Below, one piece after another: positions 1-7,563 of a stretch of DNA of 64,000 nucleotides. Within the stretch, counting starts at the first letter, position 1; each line of letters begins with the position of its first letter. Below the pieces are notes generated by a model that worked only from the letters and a program-made list of their open reading frames with translations, had not been told where the DNA came from and did no database searches. Both the position numbers and the translations under genes were made by a program. Source of the stretch: Bacteroidales bacterium UBA2714 (lineage in GTDB: Bacteria > Bacteroidota > Bacteroidia > Bacteroidales > P3); contig DEKU01000052.1 of NCBI GenBank assembly GCA_002354035.1, positions 22,694 through 86,693 on the forward strand. The letters run 5' to 3'.

Positions 1-1146
1 ACATCCATCAAACATAGAACTCATATTGGTCACATTAGAAGTGTTTAACTCGTTAAAAACGATAGACGTAAGATTATTCTTATTTTTAAACATCTGACTG
101 CAATTCATATTAGCATTAATGGAACGGGCAGATGTACTTACTCTCCAGGTAGTACCCTCTAAATTTCCATAAATAGGAGCGTCTGAATTTGATGTTGATA
201 GTAACGTTCCGCTTGCTACCCATGGTGTTTCACATACGAATTCAATGCTGGTAGCAGTTGAAGGAATTAGGCTATTGAACATGGGTCCACTAACTAACTC
301 TGCTGATGTCGGTAATTGGTTAAGGCCAGTGACATTGGCTGTAACGGTAGTAATGGTATTATGGGTCAAACCAACATTTCTTTTAGATAGATTGAAGAAT
401 TGGCCGTCAGTAGTGGTGACTGTTATGTCAATGTTGTCTGTTGTGAACTCGGGAACTACTATGTCGAAAGTTGAAGAACCTAATGCATCAACTGTGGCAG
501 GGGAGTCTTCGGTAAATACGAGTGCAACGGTGCGAGAATTGGCGTCACTATTGCTGTTCATCCTAATAGAGTTGGATTCTGCCCCTGAAACCGTTACAGT
601 TCCAGCTCCGCTTAATCGTGCCTGTACAGCATGCAAGATGATGCTGCTTAAAGAGAGGTCTGTGTTTAGGGAGTTGCTGACCGTAACACGTACAATTGAA
701 CATAGATTGTAGAACTGCAGCGTGCTGCCACTGGTCATATAGGCTCCCATGGGCACATCAACCCGTTGGTGATTCCCTACCATTTGGAAATATTGGACGG
801 GAGGCAGAGTTACGGAAATGTCAGAATTGTTGCTGATATTAGTACTATTACTATAAACTATACTTACTGGGAAGATGGCACGATAGGTGTCGTGGCGGGT
901 CACCTCGGGTATCTGAGCAGATGTGCCTGATGCGGCCACAATAGAATAAGTTGTGCCATTGATGTTTACTTGGTCGCCGTTGTGCCAGCAAGGAGTATGG
1001 TCGCTGATATACACCTTTTGATTTGTATAGACTGAGTTCTTTATTTCAGCACCTAAGGTGATTGTGCCTTCTTCTTTTTGGCAGCTGGTGACCAACATGG
1101 CAGTTGCCATCATAAAAAATGTAAAGAGGTAATGTTTCTTATTCAT
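1..1146 (-). CDS. BspA-like/fimbrillin-like surface lipoprotein, 3' end cut by window edge
   Basis: The frame is open from an ATG at 1146 to the left edge (382 codons, no stop), so the C-terminus is missing. The start gives a lipoprotein signal peptide with lipobox LVTSC and lipidated Cys22, followed by QKEE. An acidic stretch after Lys in this position matches the Bacteroidota lipoprotein export signal for surface display. The middle is Ser/Thr/Asn-rich beta-type sequence of the kind found in fimbrillin-like lipoproteins. The last visible residues (about 350-382) contain MFKNKNNLTSIVFNEL and NTSNVTNMSSMFDGC, the signature of DUF285/BspA-type leucine-rich repeats, which usually continue as a long tandem array. 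The inferred role is a cell-surface adhesin or binding protein. It is the second gene after the small protein at 1189-1434. Confidence 0.8.
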   Translation of the reverse strand, partial: MNKKHYLFTFFMMATAMLVTSCQKEEGTITLGAEIKNSVYTNQKVYISDHTPCWHNGDQVNINGTTYSIVAASGTSAQIPEVTRHDTYRAIFPVSIVYSNSTNISNNSDISVTLPPVQYFQMVGNHQRVDVPMGAYMTSGSTLQFYNLCSIVRVTVSNSLNTDLSLSSIILHAVQARLSGAGTVTVSGAESNSIRMNSNSDANSRTVALVFTEDSPATVDALGSSTFDIVVPEFTTDNIDITVTTTDGQFFNLSKRNVGLTHNTITTVTANVTGLNQLPTSAELVSGPMFNSLIPSTATSIEFVCETPWVASGTLLSTSNSDAPIYGNLEGTTWRVSTSARSINANMNCSQMFKNKNNLTSIVFNELNTSNVTNMSSMFDGC

Positions 1147-1188
1147 AATTATTTTTATTCTGTGATTAATTGTTTTGTTAAGATTGCT

Positions 1189-1434
1189 TTAGTTATCCCA
1201 ACTTCCTGAGCCGAAACTATTATTGTTGGAAAAAGATGTTCCACCGGTCCAATTGCCATCTCCAAAATGTCCTGTAGCTGTAGAAGATGAAGGCTCGTCC
1301 CATGATGCATCATCAAAAGGAGTAAATAGACTTTCTAGAAACACCATTCGTGAAGCCTGTAAGCCATACTCAACCATAAATGTAACGATTGTCACTTTGG
1401 GTGGTTCGTAGTCTTGTTTGTGTTTATTGTCCAT
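1189..1434 (-). CDS. Small hypothetical protein upstream of BspA-like lipoprotein
   Basis: An 81-residue protein beginning MDNKHKQDYEPPKVTIV; no signal peptide. It ends in a Gly/Asn/Trp/Ser-rich tail (GDGNWTGG, GSGSWDN). Short proteins with an N-terminal YEPPK(V/I) stretch and a Gly/Asn-rich tail often precede fimbrillin-like or BspA-like genes in Bacteroidales; their function is unknown. An alternative start at 1506 would add 24 residues (MPFLIVLIKLPVGGWG...), but these look like translated leader, so I chose the Met at 1434. The stop lies 42 nt before the lipoprotein ATG, so the two are probably co-transcribed from the promoter near 1755 through a leader of about 310 nt. Confidence 0.6.
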   Translation of the reverse strand: MDNKHKQDYEPPKVTIVTFMVEYGLQASRMVFLESLFTPFDDASWDEPSSSTATGHFGDGNWTGGTSFSNNNSFGSGSWDN

Positions 1435-1506
1435 AGGCAAATGATGATAGTCGTTTCTGCCCCAACCTCCAACAGGCAATTTAATTAAAACAATAAGAAA
1501 AGGCAT

Positions 1507-1744
1507 GAGGTTATGTGCTCATGTCCGTTAATCTGAGGTATCGCCAAACACCTTAATGGGAACGGGTTTTATAGAACATATCTCACGCCTGAGGATATGC
1601 AGTAGGCGTGAGTGCCTATAGCATACACTTCAAGCGAAAGCATAAATGCTCAATCCTCCCATTTTTGAATTTTGGCGAAATTCCAGATTAAGGACTGTGT
1701 TGCAATGCTTTTCTTGCTTCGCAGCTTTCCTACCTTTCGGAAAA
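1507..1744 (-). ncRNA. Long structured 5' leader of the BspA-like operon
   Basis: This is the transcript stretch between the TATCTTTG promoter and the first plausible gene. Read on the minus strand it starts with a hairpin (TCGG-TTTT-CCGA, 1737-1748) right at the expected transcription start. It later has a perfect 9-bp inverted repeat (CTCACGCCT at 1582-1590 with AGGCGTGAG at 1604-1612) around a 13-nt loop. No convincing reading frame fills it. A leader this long and structured suggests RNA-level control or a conserved mobile leader; the class is not identified. Confidence 0.4.
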
Positions 1745-1750
1745 CCGATG

Positions 1751-1758
1751 CAAAGATA
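1751..1758 (-). promoter_or_regulatory. Bacteroidota -7 promoter element TATCTTTG
   Basis: On the minus strand 1758-1751 reads TATCTTTG followed by CA, the typical -7 element. It points at the leader and small gene at 1434. The predicted start of transcription is near 1744. Confidence 0.65.
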
Positions 1759-1982
1759 CGAATAAATTTTGATTCAGGGCGTTTTTTGTCTGTTTTTGTG
1801 TAAAAGAGCCGTTCTCCCCGGCTTGGGTAGGGGAGGGATAGGTCAAAAGATTGTCGACTGATAGGTATTTTTTATTCACAAGCTGCCGTGTTCGAATCGG
1901 CGGGGCAGTGCTTGCGGCATTGCATAAACGGTGGGACGTTCATTCCTCACCGAGGCAGTTCGGAGGACAGCCCCTTCATGTG
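1759..1982. other. Non-coding gap
   Basis: Separates the promoter of the BspA-like operon from the stop of the HEPN gene. I see only short C/G runs around 1815-1840 and no coding signal or clear terminator. Confidence 0.5.
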
Positions 1983-2387
1983 TCAGTCGGGAGTGGAGAC
2001 CATTTTTGCAATAGTCTCTATCATTTCTTTTGCTGGTTCGATGTTTTGTTGGAGTGTTTCGGGTTCTTGGGTGTAGGTGCAGTTGTAGTCGCTTTCTTCG
2101 CGCATACGTTCCATGTCTTGGTATAGCTCGCCATACCATTTGGGCAATTTCCCAGTTTTGATGTAATGTAGTCCCAGCATTGCGTGAGAACCTTTATGGG
2201 TGTTGACAACATGTCGGTCGTGTATCAGTAATGCGCTTACGGCATGGAAGAGTGCATAGTATAGGCGGTTGGCCATGCCGTCCCATTGCTCGGATGCTTG
2301 CATCAGCAGTGCCTGCTGATACAGGCGATGGGCTTTCTCTATTTCAAGGTCTATTATTATTTTGCGTTCTTCGTCGCTCAAACTCAT
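1983..2387 (-). CDS. HEPN domain protein (HepT-like toxin partner)
   Basis: A 134-residue all-helical protein. The segment ANRLYYALFHAVSALL is the hallmark of the HEPN fold, with an R-x6-H motif (RLYYALFH) as in HEPN RNases and HepT-type toxins. The start is the ATG at 2387, which overlaps the stop of the nucleotidyltransferase gene (ATGA), showing translational coupling. An in-frame start further upstream would run through the partner gene. Known MntA/HepT pairs are toxin-antitoxin modules in which the nucleotidyltransferase adenylylates the HEPN RNase. Here the order is nucleotidyltransferase first, HEPN second. Larger substrate-binding HEPN proteins also pair with nucleotidyltransferases, so a toxin role is an inference. 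Confidence 0.8.
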   Translation of the reverse strand: MSLSDEERKIIIDLEIEKAHRLYQQALLMQASEQWDGMANRLYYALFHAVSALLIHDRHVVNTHKGSHAMLGLHYIKTGKLPKWYGELYQDMERMREESDYNCTYTQEPETLQQNIEPAKEMIETIAKMVSTPD

Positions 2388-2698
2388 ATCAGTACGATTT
2401 TGTCTTGTTCCACATTCTTGTAAAAAGGGGAGTAGGTCCACCCAGCCCATTTCTCTTTGGGATAGATGTGTGGGGCGATGTCTACACCATATTCGTATCC
2501 CATCAGGCAGAGGTCGTAGGCGGCGCTGCGTGCTGCTGGGGTGACATGGTCGCCGTCAATAAGCATCAGCAGGTCGTAGTCGCTGTCAGCGTTTGCTTCA
2601 CCTCGCGCACGTGAACCATACAGCCATAGTGTAGCTCCTGCAGGTAGCACTTGCTGAGCAGTCTCTTTAATCCGTTGTATGATTTCGTCCTGTGTCAT
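2384..2698 (-). CDS. MntA-like nucleotidyltransferase (antitoxin partner)
   Basis: A 104-residue protein with the minimal nucleotidyltransferase motif GSRARGEANADSDYDLL at about residues 28-44 (GSxxxG followed by the SDxD catalytic pair). This is the fold of MNT proteins that modify HEPN partners. Length is normal for the stand-alone family. The start was chosen at ATG 2698 because a good TATATTTG promoter lies at 2715-2708, immediately upstream. The other in-frame ATG (2734) lies upstream of that promoter. The gene overlaps the HEPN gene by 4 nt. The pair probably acts as a toxin-antitoxin or defence module. Confidence 0.8.
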   Translation of the reverse strand: MTQDEIIQRIKETAQQVLPAGATLWLYGSRARGEANADSDYDLLMLIDGDHVTPAARSAAYDLCLMGYEYGVDIAPHIYPKEKWAGWTYSPFYKNVEQDKIVLI

Positions 2699-2707
2699 TT
2701 CAACTTG

Positions 2708-2715
2708 CAAATATA
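2708..2715 (-). promoter_or_regulatory. -7 promoter element TATATTTG, almost leaderless
   Basis: The minus strand reads TATATTTG with the ATG of the nucleotidyltransferase gene only 9 nt after the G. With the usual spacing of 5-7 nt to the transcription start, the mRNA would have a leader of a few bases at most. Confidence 0.55.
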
Positions 2716-2878
2716 CTATTTTTTTTTCATTCATTGTTTTTTTTCTTTTGCAGACCTCTTTTTTAGTCTTTTTGATATGCTCTGTCCCCCTCCTGTATTC
2801 CGTTTTCGTGGAGTGGTGGGATGCATCATTTTTTGACTTGATGGGGTGTGGTTTTCTTGCCAATTCGAAAAAAATGTG

Positions 2879-2886
2879 TATCTTTG
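2879..2886 (+). promoter_or_regulatory. -7 promoter element TATCTTTG for kdd
   Basis: TATCTTTG lies 64 nt before the kdd ATG, with TTG at 2857-2859 as a -33 element at normal spacing. Confidence 0.75.
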
Positions 2887-2950
2887 TACGTTTAAAAGGC
2901 TTCAGGTTTTGAAGTACGTTATTAATAATCAACAAAATAAATATTACATT

Positions 2951-4024
2951 ATGCAACCAAAAGGCAACAAGTACGGCACTCACCGTGTCATCGAACCCAA
3001 GGGCGTTCTTCCCCAGCCCGCCAACAAGCTGGACAATAACATGGATGTTCTTTACGACAATGAGATTCTCATCGACGTGCAGACCCTGAACATCGACTCC
3101 GCCAGCTTCACCGACATCCACAACTATGCCAAACAGCAGGCCGGCGAAGGCGCCAGCCAGGAGAAAATCATGGAAGAGGTGAAGAAAGAGATGTTCCTCA
3201 ATGTGGAGTTGCAGGGCAAGCACCGCAACCGTCGCACTGGCTCTGGCGGTATGCTCCTGGGCAAGGTGGAGAAGATCGGCGACGCCCTGAAGGGCAAGAT
3301 CGACCTGAAAGAGGGCGACCGTATCGCCACCCTCGTCAGCCTCAGCCTCACTCCCCTGCGCATCGACGAGATTCTCGAAATCCGTCCCGATGTAGACCAG
3401 GTGGACATCAAGGGCAAGGCCATCCTCTTCGAGAGCGGCATCTATGCCAAGATTCCTACCGATATGCCCGAGAAACTGGCCCTCTCCGCACTCGATGTGG
3501 CCGGTGCTCCCGCCCAGACTGCCAAGCTCTGCCAGTATGGCCAGACCGTCGTCATCCTCGGCGCTGGTGGCAAGAGCGGTATGCTCTGCTGCTATGAGGC
3601 CAAAAAGCGCGTAGGTGTCACTGGCTGCGTGATCGGTATCGCCAACAGCCCCAAGAGCACCCAGCGCATCAAGGACCTCGGCTTCTGCGACATTGTCGAG
3701 TCGGCCGCCGGCATGACCCCCGTGCAGGTTTACGAACTGGTTGAGAAACTGACCAACGGCAAGATGGCCGACGTGACCATCAACTGCGTCAACGTGCCCG
3801 ACCAGGAGATGACCGCTGTGCTCTGCACCAAGGACGACGGTATTGTCTATTTCTTCAGCATGGCCACCAGCTTCACCAAGGCCAGCCTCGGCGCCGAGGG
3901 TATCGGCAGCGATGTGAACATGATCATGGGCAATGGCTACACCAAAGGCCACGCCGAGTTCACCCTGCAGGAACTCCGCGAGAGCCCCGAGCTGCGCAAG
4001 ATCTTCGAAGAACTCTATGCCTAA
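2951..4024 (+). CDS. kdd: L-erythro-3,5-diaminohexanoate dehydrogenase
   Basis: A 357-residue protein beginning MQPKGNKYGTHRVIEPKG. It has the layout of the lysine-fermentation dehydrogenase: an N-terminal quinone-reductase-like region (about 30-190) followed by a Rossmann dinucleotide site, LGAGGKSG, at about 203-210. The enzyme oxidatively deaminates L-erythro-3,5-diaminohexanoate to 5-amino-3-oxohexanoate with NAD(P)+, after lysine 2,3-aminomutase and 5,6-aminomutase. It lacks the zinc ligands of ordinary alcohol dehydrogenases. The gene has its own promoter and stands alone. kamA is 6 kb downstream and butyrate kinase 49 kb downstream; kamDE, kce and kal are not in the window. The start at 2951 is the first ATG after the promoter. 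Confidence 0.88.
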   Translation: MQPKGNKYGTHRVIEPKGVLPQPANKLDNNMDVLYDNEILIDVQTLNIDSASFTDIHNYAKQQAGEGASQEKIMEEVKKEMFLNVELQGKHRNRRTGSGGMLLGKVEKIGDALKGKIDLKEGDRIATLVSLSLTPLRIDEILEIRPDVDQVDIKGKAILFESGIYAKIPTDMPEKLALSALDVAGAPAQTAKLCQYGQTVVILGAGGKSGMLCCYEAKKRVGVTGCVIGIANSPKSTQRIKDLGFCDIVESAAGMTPVQVYELVEKLTNGKMADVTINCVNVPDQEMTAVLCTKDDGIVYFFSMATSFTKASLGAEGIGSDVNMIMGNGYTKGHAEFTLQELRESPELRKIFEELYA

Positions 4025-4196
4025 CAGCGTGATAGGCTGATGGGCTGAAGGGACTTCCCGCTGAGGGAAACACCTGTCAGCACATCGGTTCTTCCACCTA
4101 TCGGCGTTTCATGCGCCAACACCACAACTGCCGCCTGTGTCCGCACGGCGGCAGTTTTTATATATACGATAATTCGCATTTGGGCATATACACAAG
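4025..4196. other. Non-coding region after kdd
   Basis: Nothing coding. GC-rich inverted pieces such as GCCGCCTGTGTCCGCACGGCGGC (4131-4153, followed by TTTTTATAT) could form a terminator hairpin for kdd. Confidence 0.4.
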
Positions 4197-4402
4197 GTCG
4201 CGTCCCTCCGGGACGCTGATAGCCAGTTGGCTCTCAGCCTCCGCACTGCGCCTCTTTTTGGTGCCGCTCCCTTCGGTCGCGCCACGATATGATGGCTCCA
4301 TGCATTTGTTTCTATGTCGCGTCCCTTCGGGACGCACCCTACTACTCCTTATAATCACCGCACTGCGCATTTTTTTGGTGCCGCTCCCTTCGGTCGCGCC
4401 AC
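4197..4402. repeat. Two-copy direct repeat of about 88 bp with small GC hairpins
   Basis: Copies at 4197-4285 and 4316-4402 both open with GTCGCGTCCC(T)YCGGGACGC, a perfect hairpin, and both close with TTGGTGCCGCTCCCTTCGG followed by TCGCGCCAC. The middle parts have diverged, apart from CCGCACTGCGC, so the hairpin ends are the conserved portions. This is REP-like behaviour in a non-coding gap. Confidence 0.65.
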
Positions 4403-4414
4403 CCGCCAAAATGC

Positions 4415-4690
4415 TAGTACGGTGTTACGGAAATCTCACCCCTTCGGGGTGATTTATAGAGCTATCCTGTACAAAAATCCTTGTACGATGATAAGGAAAT
4501 CTCACCCCGATGGGATGTTTAATAAAGGTCAACTATACAAAAGTGCTTGTACGGTGTTACGGAGATTCTACCTCGAAGTGGGTGTGGAAAAGCCAACCCA
4601 ATCCTCAACAGCCCCTTTCTGCCGGTGTCAGTCACCCCACTGTCCTTGTATGATGTTCTTGAAATCCAACCCCTCCGAAGCATTCAAGTA
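4415..4690. repeat. Degenerate array of four 66-nt-period units
   Basis: Related units begin at 4415, 4481, 4547 and 4646, each starting like TTGTACGGTGTTACGGAAAT, then a C-rich hairpin such as CACCCCTTCGGGGTG. Starts are 66, 66 and 99 nt apart. One plus-strand frame stays open through all four and yields a repeated peptide resembling LRKSHPFG, but there is no gene-like start or signal. I treat the array as non-coding repeats. Confidence 0.6.
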
Positions 4691-4721
4691 TAAACGCGGA
4701 TAAACTTTTTTCTCAACCGAT

Positions 4722-4751
4722 GTAAGATTCAGCCTCCTTTTTACGTCTTAC
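4722..4751. promoter_or_regulatory. Dyad GTAAGA-N18-TCTTAC before the ECF sigma gene
   Basis: Inverted hexamers (4722-4727 and 4746-4751) lie immediately upstream of the sigma-factor ATG. They could be an operator or part of an autoregulated promoter. No TAnnTTTG element is visible here. Confidence 0.3.
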
Positions 4752-4754
4752 GTT

Positions 4755-5261
4755 ATGATGAATCGAACGGAAGGAACACACTACGACCATTACTGCTCCT
4801 TGATGGAGCGACACCGCACCACTGTCTGGCGGGTCTGCTGGCGCTTTGCGCATGGCAACCCTGAGCGGTGCAAGGACATGGTGCAGGAAGTGTGGATAGC
4901 CCTATGGCTGAGGTTCGACCAGCTCCGTGTCGATGCCAACCCCTTGCAGCAGCGTGCATGGGTGTGGCGGGTAGCGCGGTCGGTGTTGGTCGACCTCTAC
5001 CGCAAGCGTGCGGTGGAGACAGAATGCTTGACGGAAGCCATGTCCGAGACCGTAGCCGACAGCACTCTCGACTATGCCGAGGAGATGGACCACTTGCTGG
5101 CAAGCCTTGCCCCCGACGAACGCCGCTTGATGAAGATGCGTTTGCAGGGGTATGATGCCAACGAGATTGCCGAAGCCTTTGGCATAGAGCGCAACGCGGT
5201 CTATCAGCGGGTGAACAGGATTATCAAAAAGTTACGTAGACAATATGGAACAGGACTATAA
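4755..5261 (+). CDS. ECF-type RNA polymerase sigma factor
   Basis: A 168-residue sigma-70 family protein with only regions 2 and 4, as in ECF sigma factors. Region 2 (about 15-85) includes CKDMVQEVWIALW and the AWVWRVARSVLVDLYRK stretch. Region 4 (about 115-165) includes LAPDERRLMKMRLQGYDANE, then an AEAFGIERNAVYQRVNR helix-turn-helix. It directs polymerase to a small regulon, usually held in check by a membrane anti-sigma factor. Two ATGs in a row (4755 and 4758) are both possible starts. It heads a run of five overlapping genes and probably controls them and the barrel gene after them. Confidence 0.85.
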   Translation: MMNRTEGTHYDHYCSLMERHRTTVWRVCWRFAHGNPERCKDMVQEVWIALWLRFDQLRVDANPLQQRAWVWRVARSVLVDLYRKRAVETECLTEAMSETVADSTLDYAEEMDHLLASLAPDERRLMKMRLQGYDANEIAEAFGIERNAVYQRVNRIIKKLRRQYGTGL

Positions 5262-5490
5262 ACAACAGATGCAACGCATGACCGACGGTCTCGACCAGTG
5301 GTGCCACCGTCGCAGTGCGCGCCGAGCCACGGCCCGCCGGGGTCTATGCCTGGTGGCGGCAGTGTCCGTAACGGTAGCCGTGGCCGCACTTCTGATGCCC
5401 CCTGCGGGCGGCATGAAAGTGCAAGGCTCGCGCAGCGGCGACCCCCAATGGGCTGCATCGACGGTGTGCCAAATACTTTCCGAACTATGA
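5245..5490 (+). CDS. Small single-span membrane protein, possible anti-sigma factor
   Basis: An 81-residue protein: a charged N-terminus (MEQDYKQQMQRMTDGLDQW), an Arg-rich linker, one hydrophobic helix at about 33-52 and a short outer tail. Its start overlaps the sigma gene by 17 nt, the usual place for the anti-sigma gene in ECF operons. It is much shorter than typical FecR-like anti-sigma proteins and shows no recognised zinc or FecR motif, so the role is inferred from position only. Confidence 0.6.
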   Translation: MEQDYKQQMQRMTDGLDQWCHRRSARRATARRGLCLVAAVSVTVAVAALLMPPAGGMKVQGSRSGDPQWAASTVCQILSEL

Positions 5491-5972
5491 AGAAGTGGTT
5501 CATAGCCTTCTGCCTGATGGCCGCCATCGGTGTGGCGTGTGTCGCCGTGGCGCGCTACATGCTCCCGCTGAGGAAGGTGAGTCCCCTCTACCTGCGTTTT
5601 GAGCATACGCCGGGTGTCGCTGCCACCTATATCCATGCCTTCCCCGTGGGCGACACGCTGCGCATGGACATCACCCTCCTCGAGGCCACCTCCGACAGTG
5701 GTTGGGTGGCGATAGAGCGTGCCTTCGCCGCCGACAGGCTGCCCGCCTATGGCCCCGACGCCTCTCCCATAAGGGTGAGCAGTGCCCTCTGCCGTCGCGG
5801 ACACCCCGAACAGCGCATGGACATCCTCCATCCCGACAGCAACGAACTGAAGTGCATAGACCGCGAGGCGCGCGTGGCATGCCTGTTCCATGCCCGCAAC
5901 CGTGCCGAATGCGACTCGGCGCTGCTGTTCAAGTACAATAATTACAAGAACCAAAATAACACAACAAAATGA
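5487..5972 (+). CDS. Hypothetical membrane-anchored protein in the ECF operon
   Basis: A 161-residue protein beginning MKKWFIAFCLMAAIGVACVA, an N-terminal signal-anchor helix with no clear cleavage or lipobox. The rest is a soluble periplasmic domain that I do not recognise, with four cysteines (in SALCRRG, KCID, ACLF and AECD). The start overlaps the previous stop (ATGA). A longer frame upstream has no signal sequence and overlaps the preceding gene heavily, so it was not used. Context suggests an envelope-stress or signalling role. Confidence 0.65.
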   Translation: MKKWFIAFCLMAAIGVACVAVARYMLPLRKVSPLYLRFEHTPGVAATYIHAFPVGDTLRMDITLLEATSDSGWVAIERAFAADRLPAYGPDASPIRVSSALCRRGHPEQRMDILHPDSNELKCIDREARVACLFHARNRAECDSALLFKYNNYKNQNNTTK

Positions 5973-6502
5973 GCAACACAAAACATCTTATGCTTATGAA
6001 CAAATGCTTAGTCGCCGCAGCATTGGGCTGGATGCTTGTCCCTTTCGGCTGCCGCCAAAACAAGGCTGCCGACCCCGTGGCCGAAAGTCCCTGCCCGAGC
6101 CTGGAAGGCACCGTATGGGTGTCGGAGGGCAATAGGACATTCGCCGACGTCGGCGGGGGCGACTCCCTCCCGGTGGTATACGATTTCACATGGAAGTTTG
6201 TCGACGACACCACCCTGATCACCACCATCGACGTGACACAAGTCCTCGACGGCTATTCCCACACGCAATCCGTCTCCGAGCAGTTGCCCTACGCTGTTGA
6301 CGGCACGGCAGGCACCGTCACCCTCCACATTCCCGACGGCAAGACCCTCCAGTTGGCGGACTACCCTCAGCATTTCGACATCAACTGGCCGGACAGCACC
6401 ATCACCGTCGACTACCGCGCCCTCCCCAACCTCTATCCCGGCATCGCAAGCCTCACCTTCGTCATCAGCACCACCACCAACCCCCAATCCCCTCAGCCAT
6501 GA
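5969..6502 (+). CDS. Hypothetical lipoprotein in the ECF operon
   Basis: A 177-residue protein with a lipoprotein signal peptide ending LVPFGC (Cys28 from the first ATG). An internal Met10 at 5996 (MNKCLVAAALGWMLVPFGC) would give a more typical signal length. The mature domain is beta-rich (LEGTVWVSEGNRTF, TVTLHIPDGKTLQL), like the lipocalin-type lipoproteins that begin with the phrase GTVW. The first ATG overlaps the upstream stop. Function unknown. Confidence 0.65.
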   Translation: MSNTKHLMLMNKCLVAAALGWMLVPFGCRQNKAADPVAESPCPSLEGTVWVSEGNRTFADVGGGDSLPVVYDFTWKFVDDTTLITTIDVTQVLDGYSHTQSVSEQLPYAVDGTAGTVTLHIPDGKTLQLADYPQHFDINWPDSTITVDYRALPNLYPGIASLTFVISTTTNPQSPQP

Positions 6503-7371
6503 AACGACTTTCATTCCTCTTCCCGGCCGCCTTGGTAGCCGTAGCGGCCTTGGCCGCATGTGGCAAACCCGAACCCACCCCAGTCCCCGAGGCCACTCCC
6601 CAGGTGTGGCCCCCAAAGCAAATCAGCCGCATCGTCCAGCGTGTCGGCATTCTTGATTATCTGACCTACGATTTCACCTGGCGCGAAGGTCTGCTTACCT
6701 CCATCGGCTGCACCCTCTACGACGGCACCACCCTGGGCGGCATCGACCTCGCCTACGATGGCACCCGTCTGCAAACCATCACCCCCTTTGGACCCGACAG
6801 CCTCCGCCTTCCCGACGGCGCCATGCACTATCACTATGGGCCCGACGGCCTTTTGCAAAGCCAGCATTTCATCCTTCCGCTCCGCACAAGTCAAGACCCC
6901 TGCCAGCAGCACTACGACGACGCTGTGCCCTGCCGCCTGACCTACGCCTACAACGCCGAGGGGAAGGTGGACCGTGTGGTGGCCACGCGCTCCCTGCCCG
7001 ACGGCTCTTCCCGGTCCGAAACCTACCTCTTCGACTGGACCGGAGGCAACGTGACGGCCATCTTCCTCCAGACCGACAGCGCCACCCGTCCCTTTCTGAG
7101 CAACCTCTGCTACGACACCATGCCCAACCCCATGCGCTTCCCCTTGGGGGTGGAGACGATGGGTCTCGGGCTGACCATGATCCTCGAAGGGGTGTTTGGC
7201 TATTGTGCCACGTTCCTCCCCTACGCCTTCTGCTGGTGCGAAAACAACATGACCTCCCTGCTCGCTGGTTCCGGCCAATGCTCTTTCACCTACGACGCCG
7301 ACGGCTACATCACCTCCAAAACCGTCGGGAGCGGCAGCAGCGCCACCACCTATCTCTTCTTCTACCGATAA
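6499..7371 (+). CDS. Lipoprotein with YD/RHS-like repeats (DUF4595-like)
   Basis: A 290-residue lipoprotein (lipobox ALAAC, Cys21). The mature part has repeated short beta units such as LAYDGTRLQTI, YAYNAEGKVDRV and FTYDADGYITSK, the pattern of DUF4595-type proteins related to YD repeats. Its ATG overlaps the preceding stop (ATGA). It closes the tightly packed part of the ECF operon, 192 nt before the barrel gene. It is probably outer-membrane anchored; function unknown. Confidence 0.7.
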   Translation: MKRLSFLFPAALVAVAALAACGKPEPTPVPEATPQVWPPKQISRIVQRVGILDYLTYDFTWREGLLTSIGCTLYDGTTLGGIDLAYDGTRLQTITPFGPDSLRLPDGAMHYHYGPDGLLQSQHFILPLRTSQDPCQQHYDDAVPCRLTYAYNAEGKVDRVVATRSLPDGSSRSETYLFDWTGGNVTAIFLQTDSATRPFLSNLCYDTMPNPMRFPLGVETMGLGLTMILEGVFGYCATFLPYAFCWCENNMTSLLAGSGQCSFTYDADGYITSKTVGSGSSATTYLFFYR

Positions 7372-7563
7372 ACCACGGCACTGGCCAGGACTATCAAGAG
7401 GAGCTGGAAATCAGCAGTGTGCAAAAATATTTTTTCCAAGCTGTAGTTTTTTGCCTTCTGGCGCGTTTATAGGGTGTAGATAAAGTAAAACATGATGGGC
7501 GTAGAATCTGAAGGCGGTGAGCACACCTTCATTTCCTGCCCCCTCCATTCAAATCCACACACT
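7372..7563 (+). other. Gap between the ECF operon and the barrel gene
   Basis: A 192-nt gap. I see no TAnnTTTG promoter and no strong terminator, so the barrel gene may be read through from upstream or use an ECF-type promoter I cannot recognise. Confidence 0.35.

Noticed and set aside
2384..3952. Long minus-strand open frame antisense to kdd
   Set aside because: It is an antisense reading of kdd that runs into the nucleotidyltransferase gene. Only its last 104 codons form a real protein; the rest is His/Ala/Val-rich shadow sequence.
2951..4024. kdd as an ordinary zinc alcohol dehydrogenase
   Set aside because: No zinc ligands of the alcohol dehydrogenase family, while the N-terminal region and overall layout match the lysine-pathway dehydrogenase.
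4415..4690. CRISPR array
   Set aside because: Four degenerate units with no constant repeat-spacer pattern and no cas genes nearby.
4314..4703. Plus-strand frame over the repeats, read as a small repetitive protein
   Set aside because: No start context or signal, and the peptide follows from hairpin repeats whose lengths happen to be multiples of three. Kept as a finding, not as a gene.
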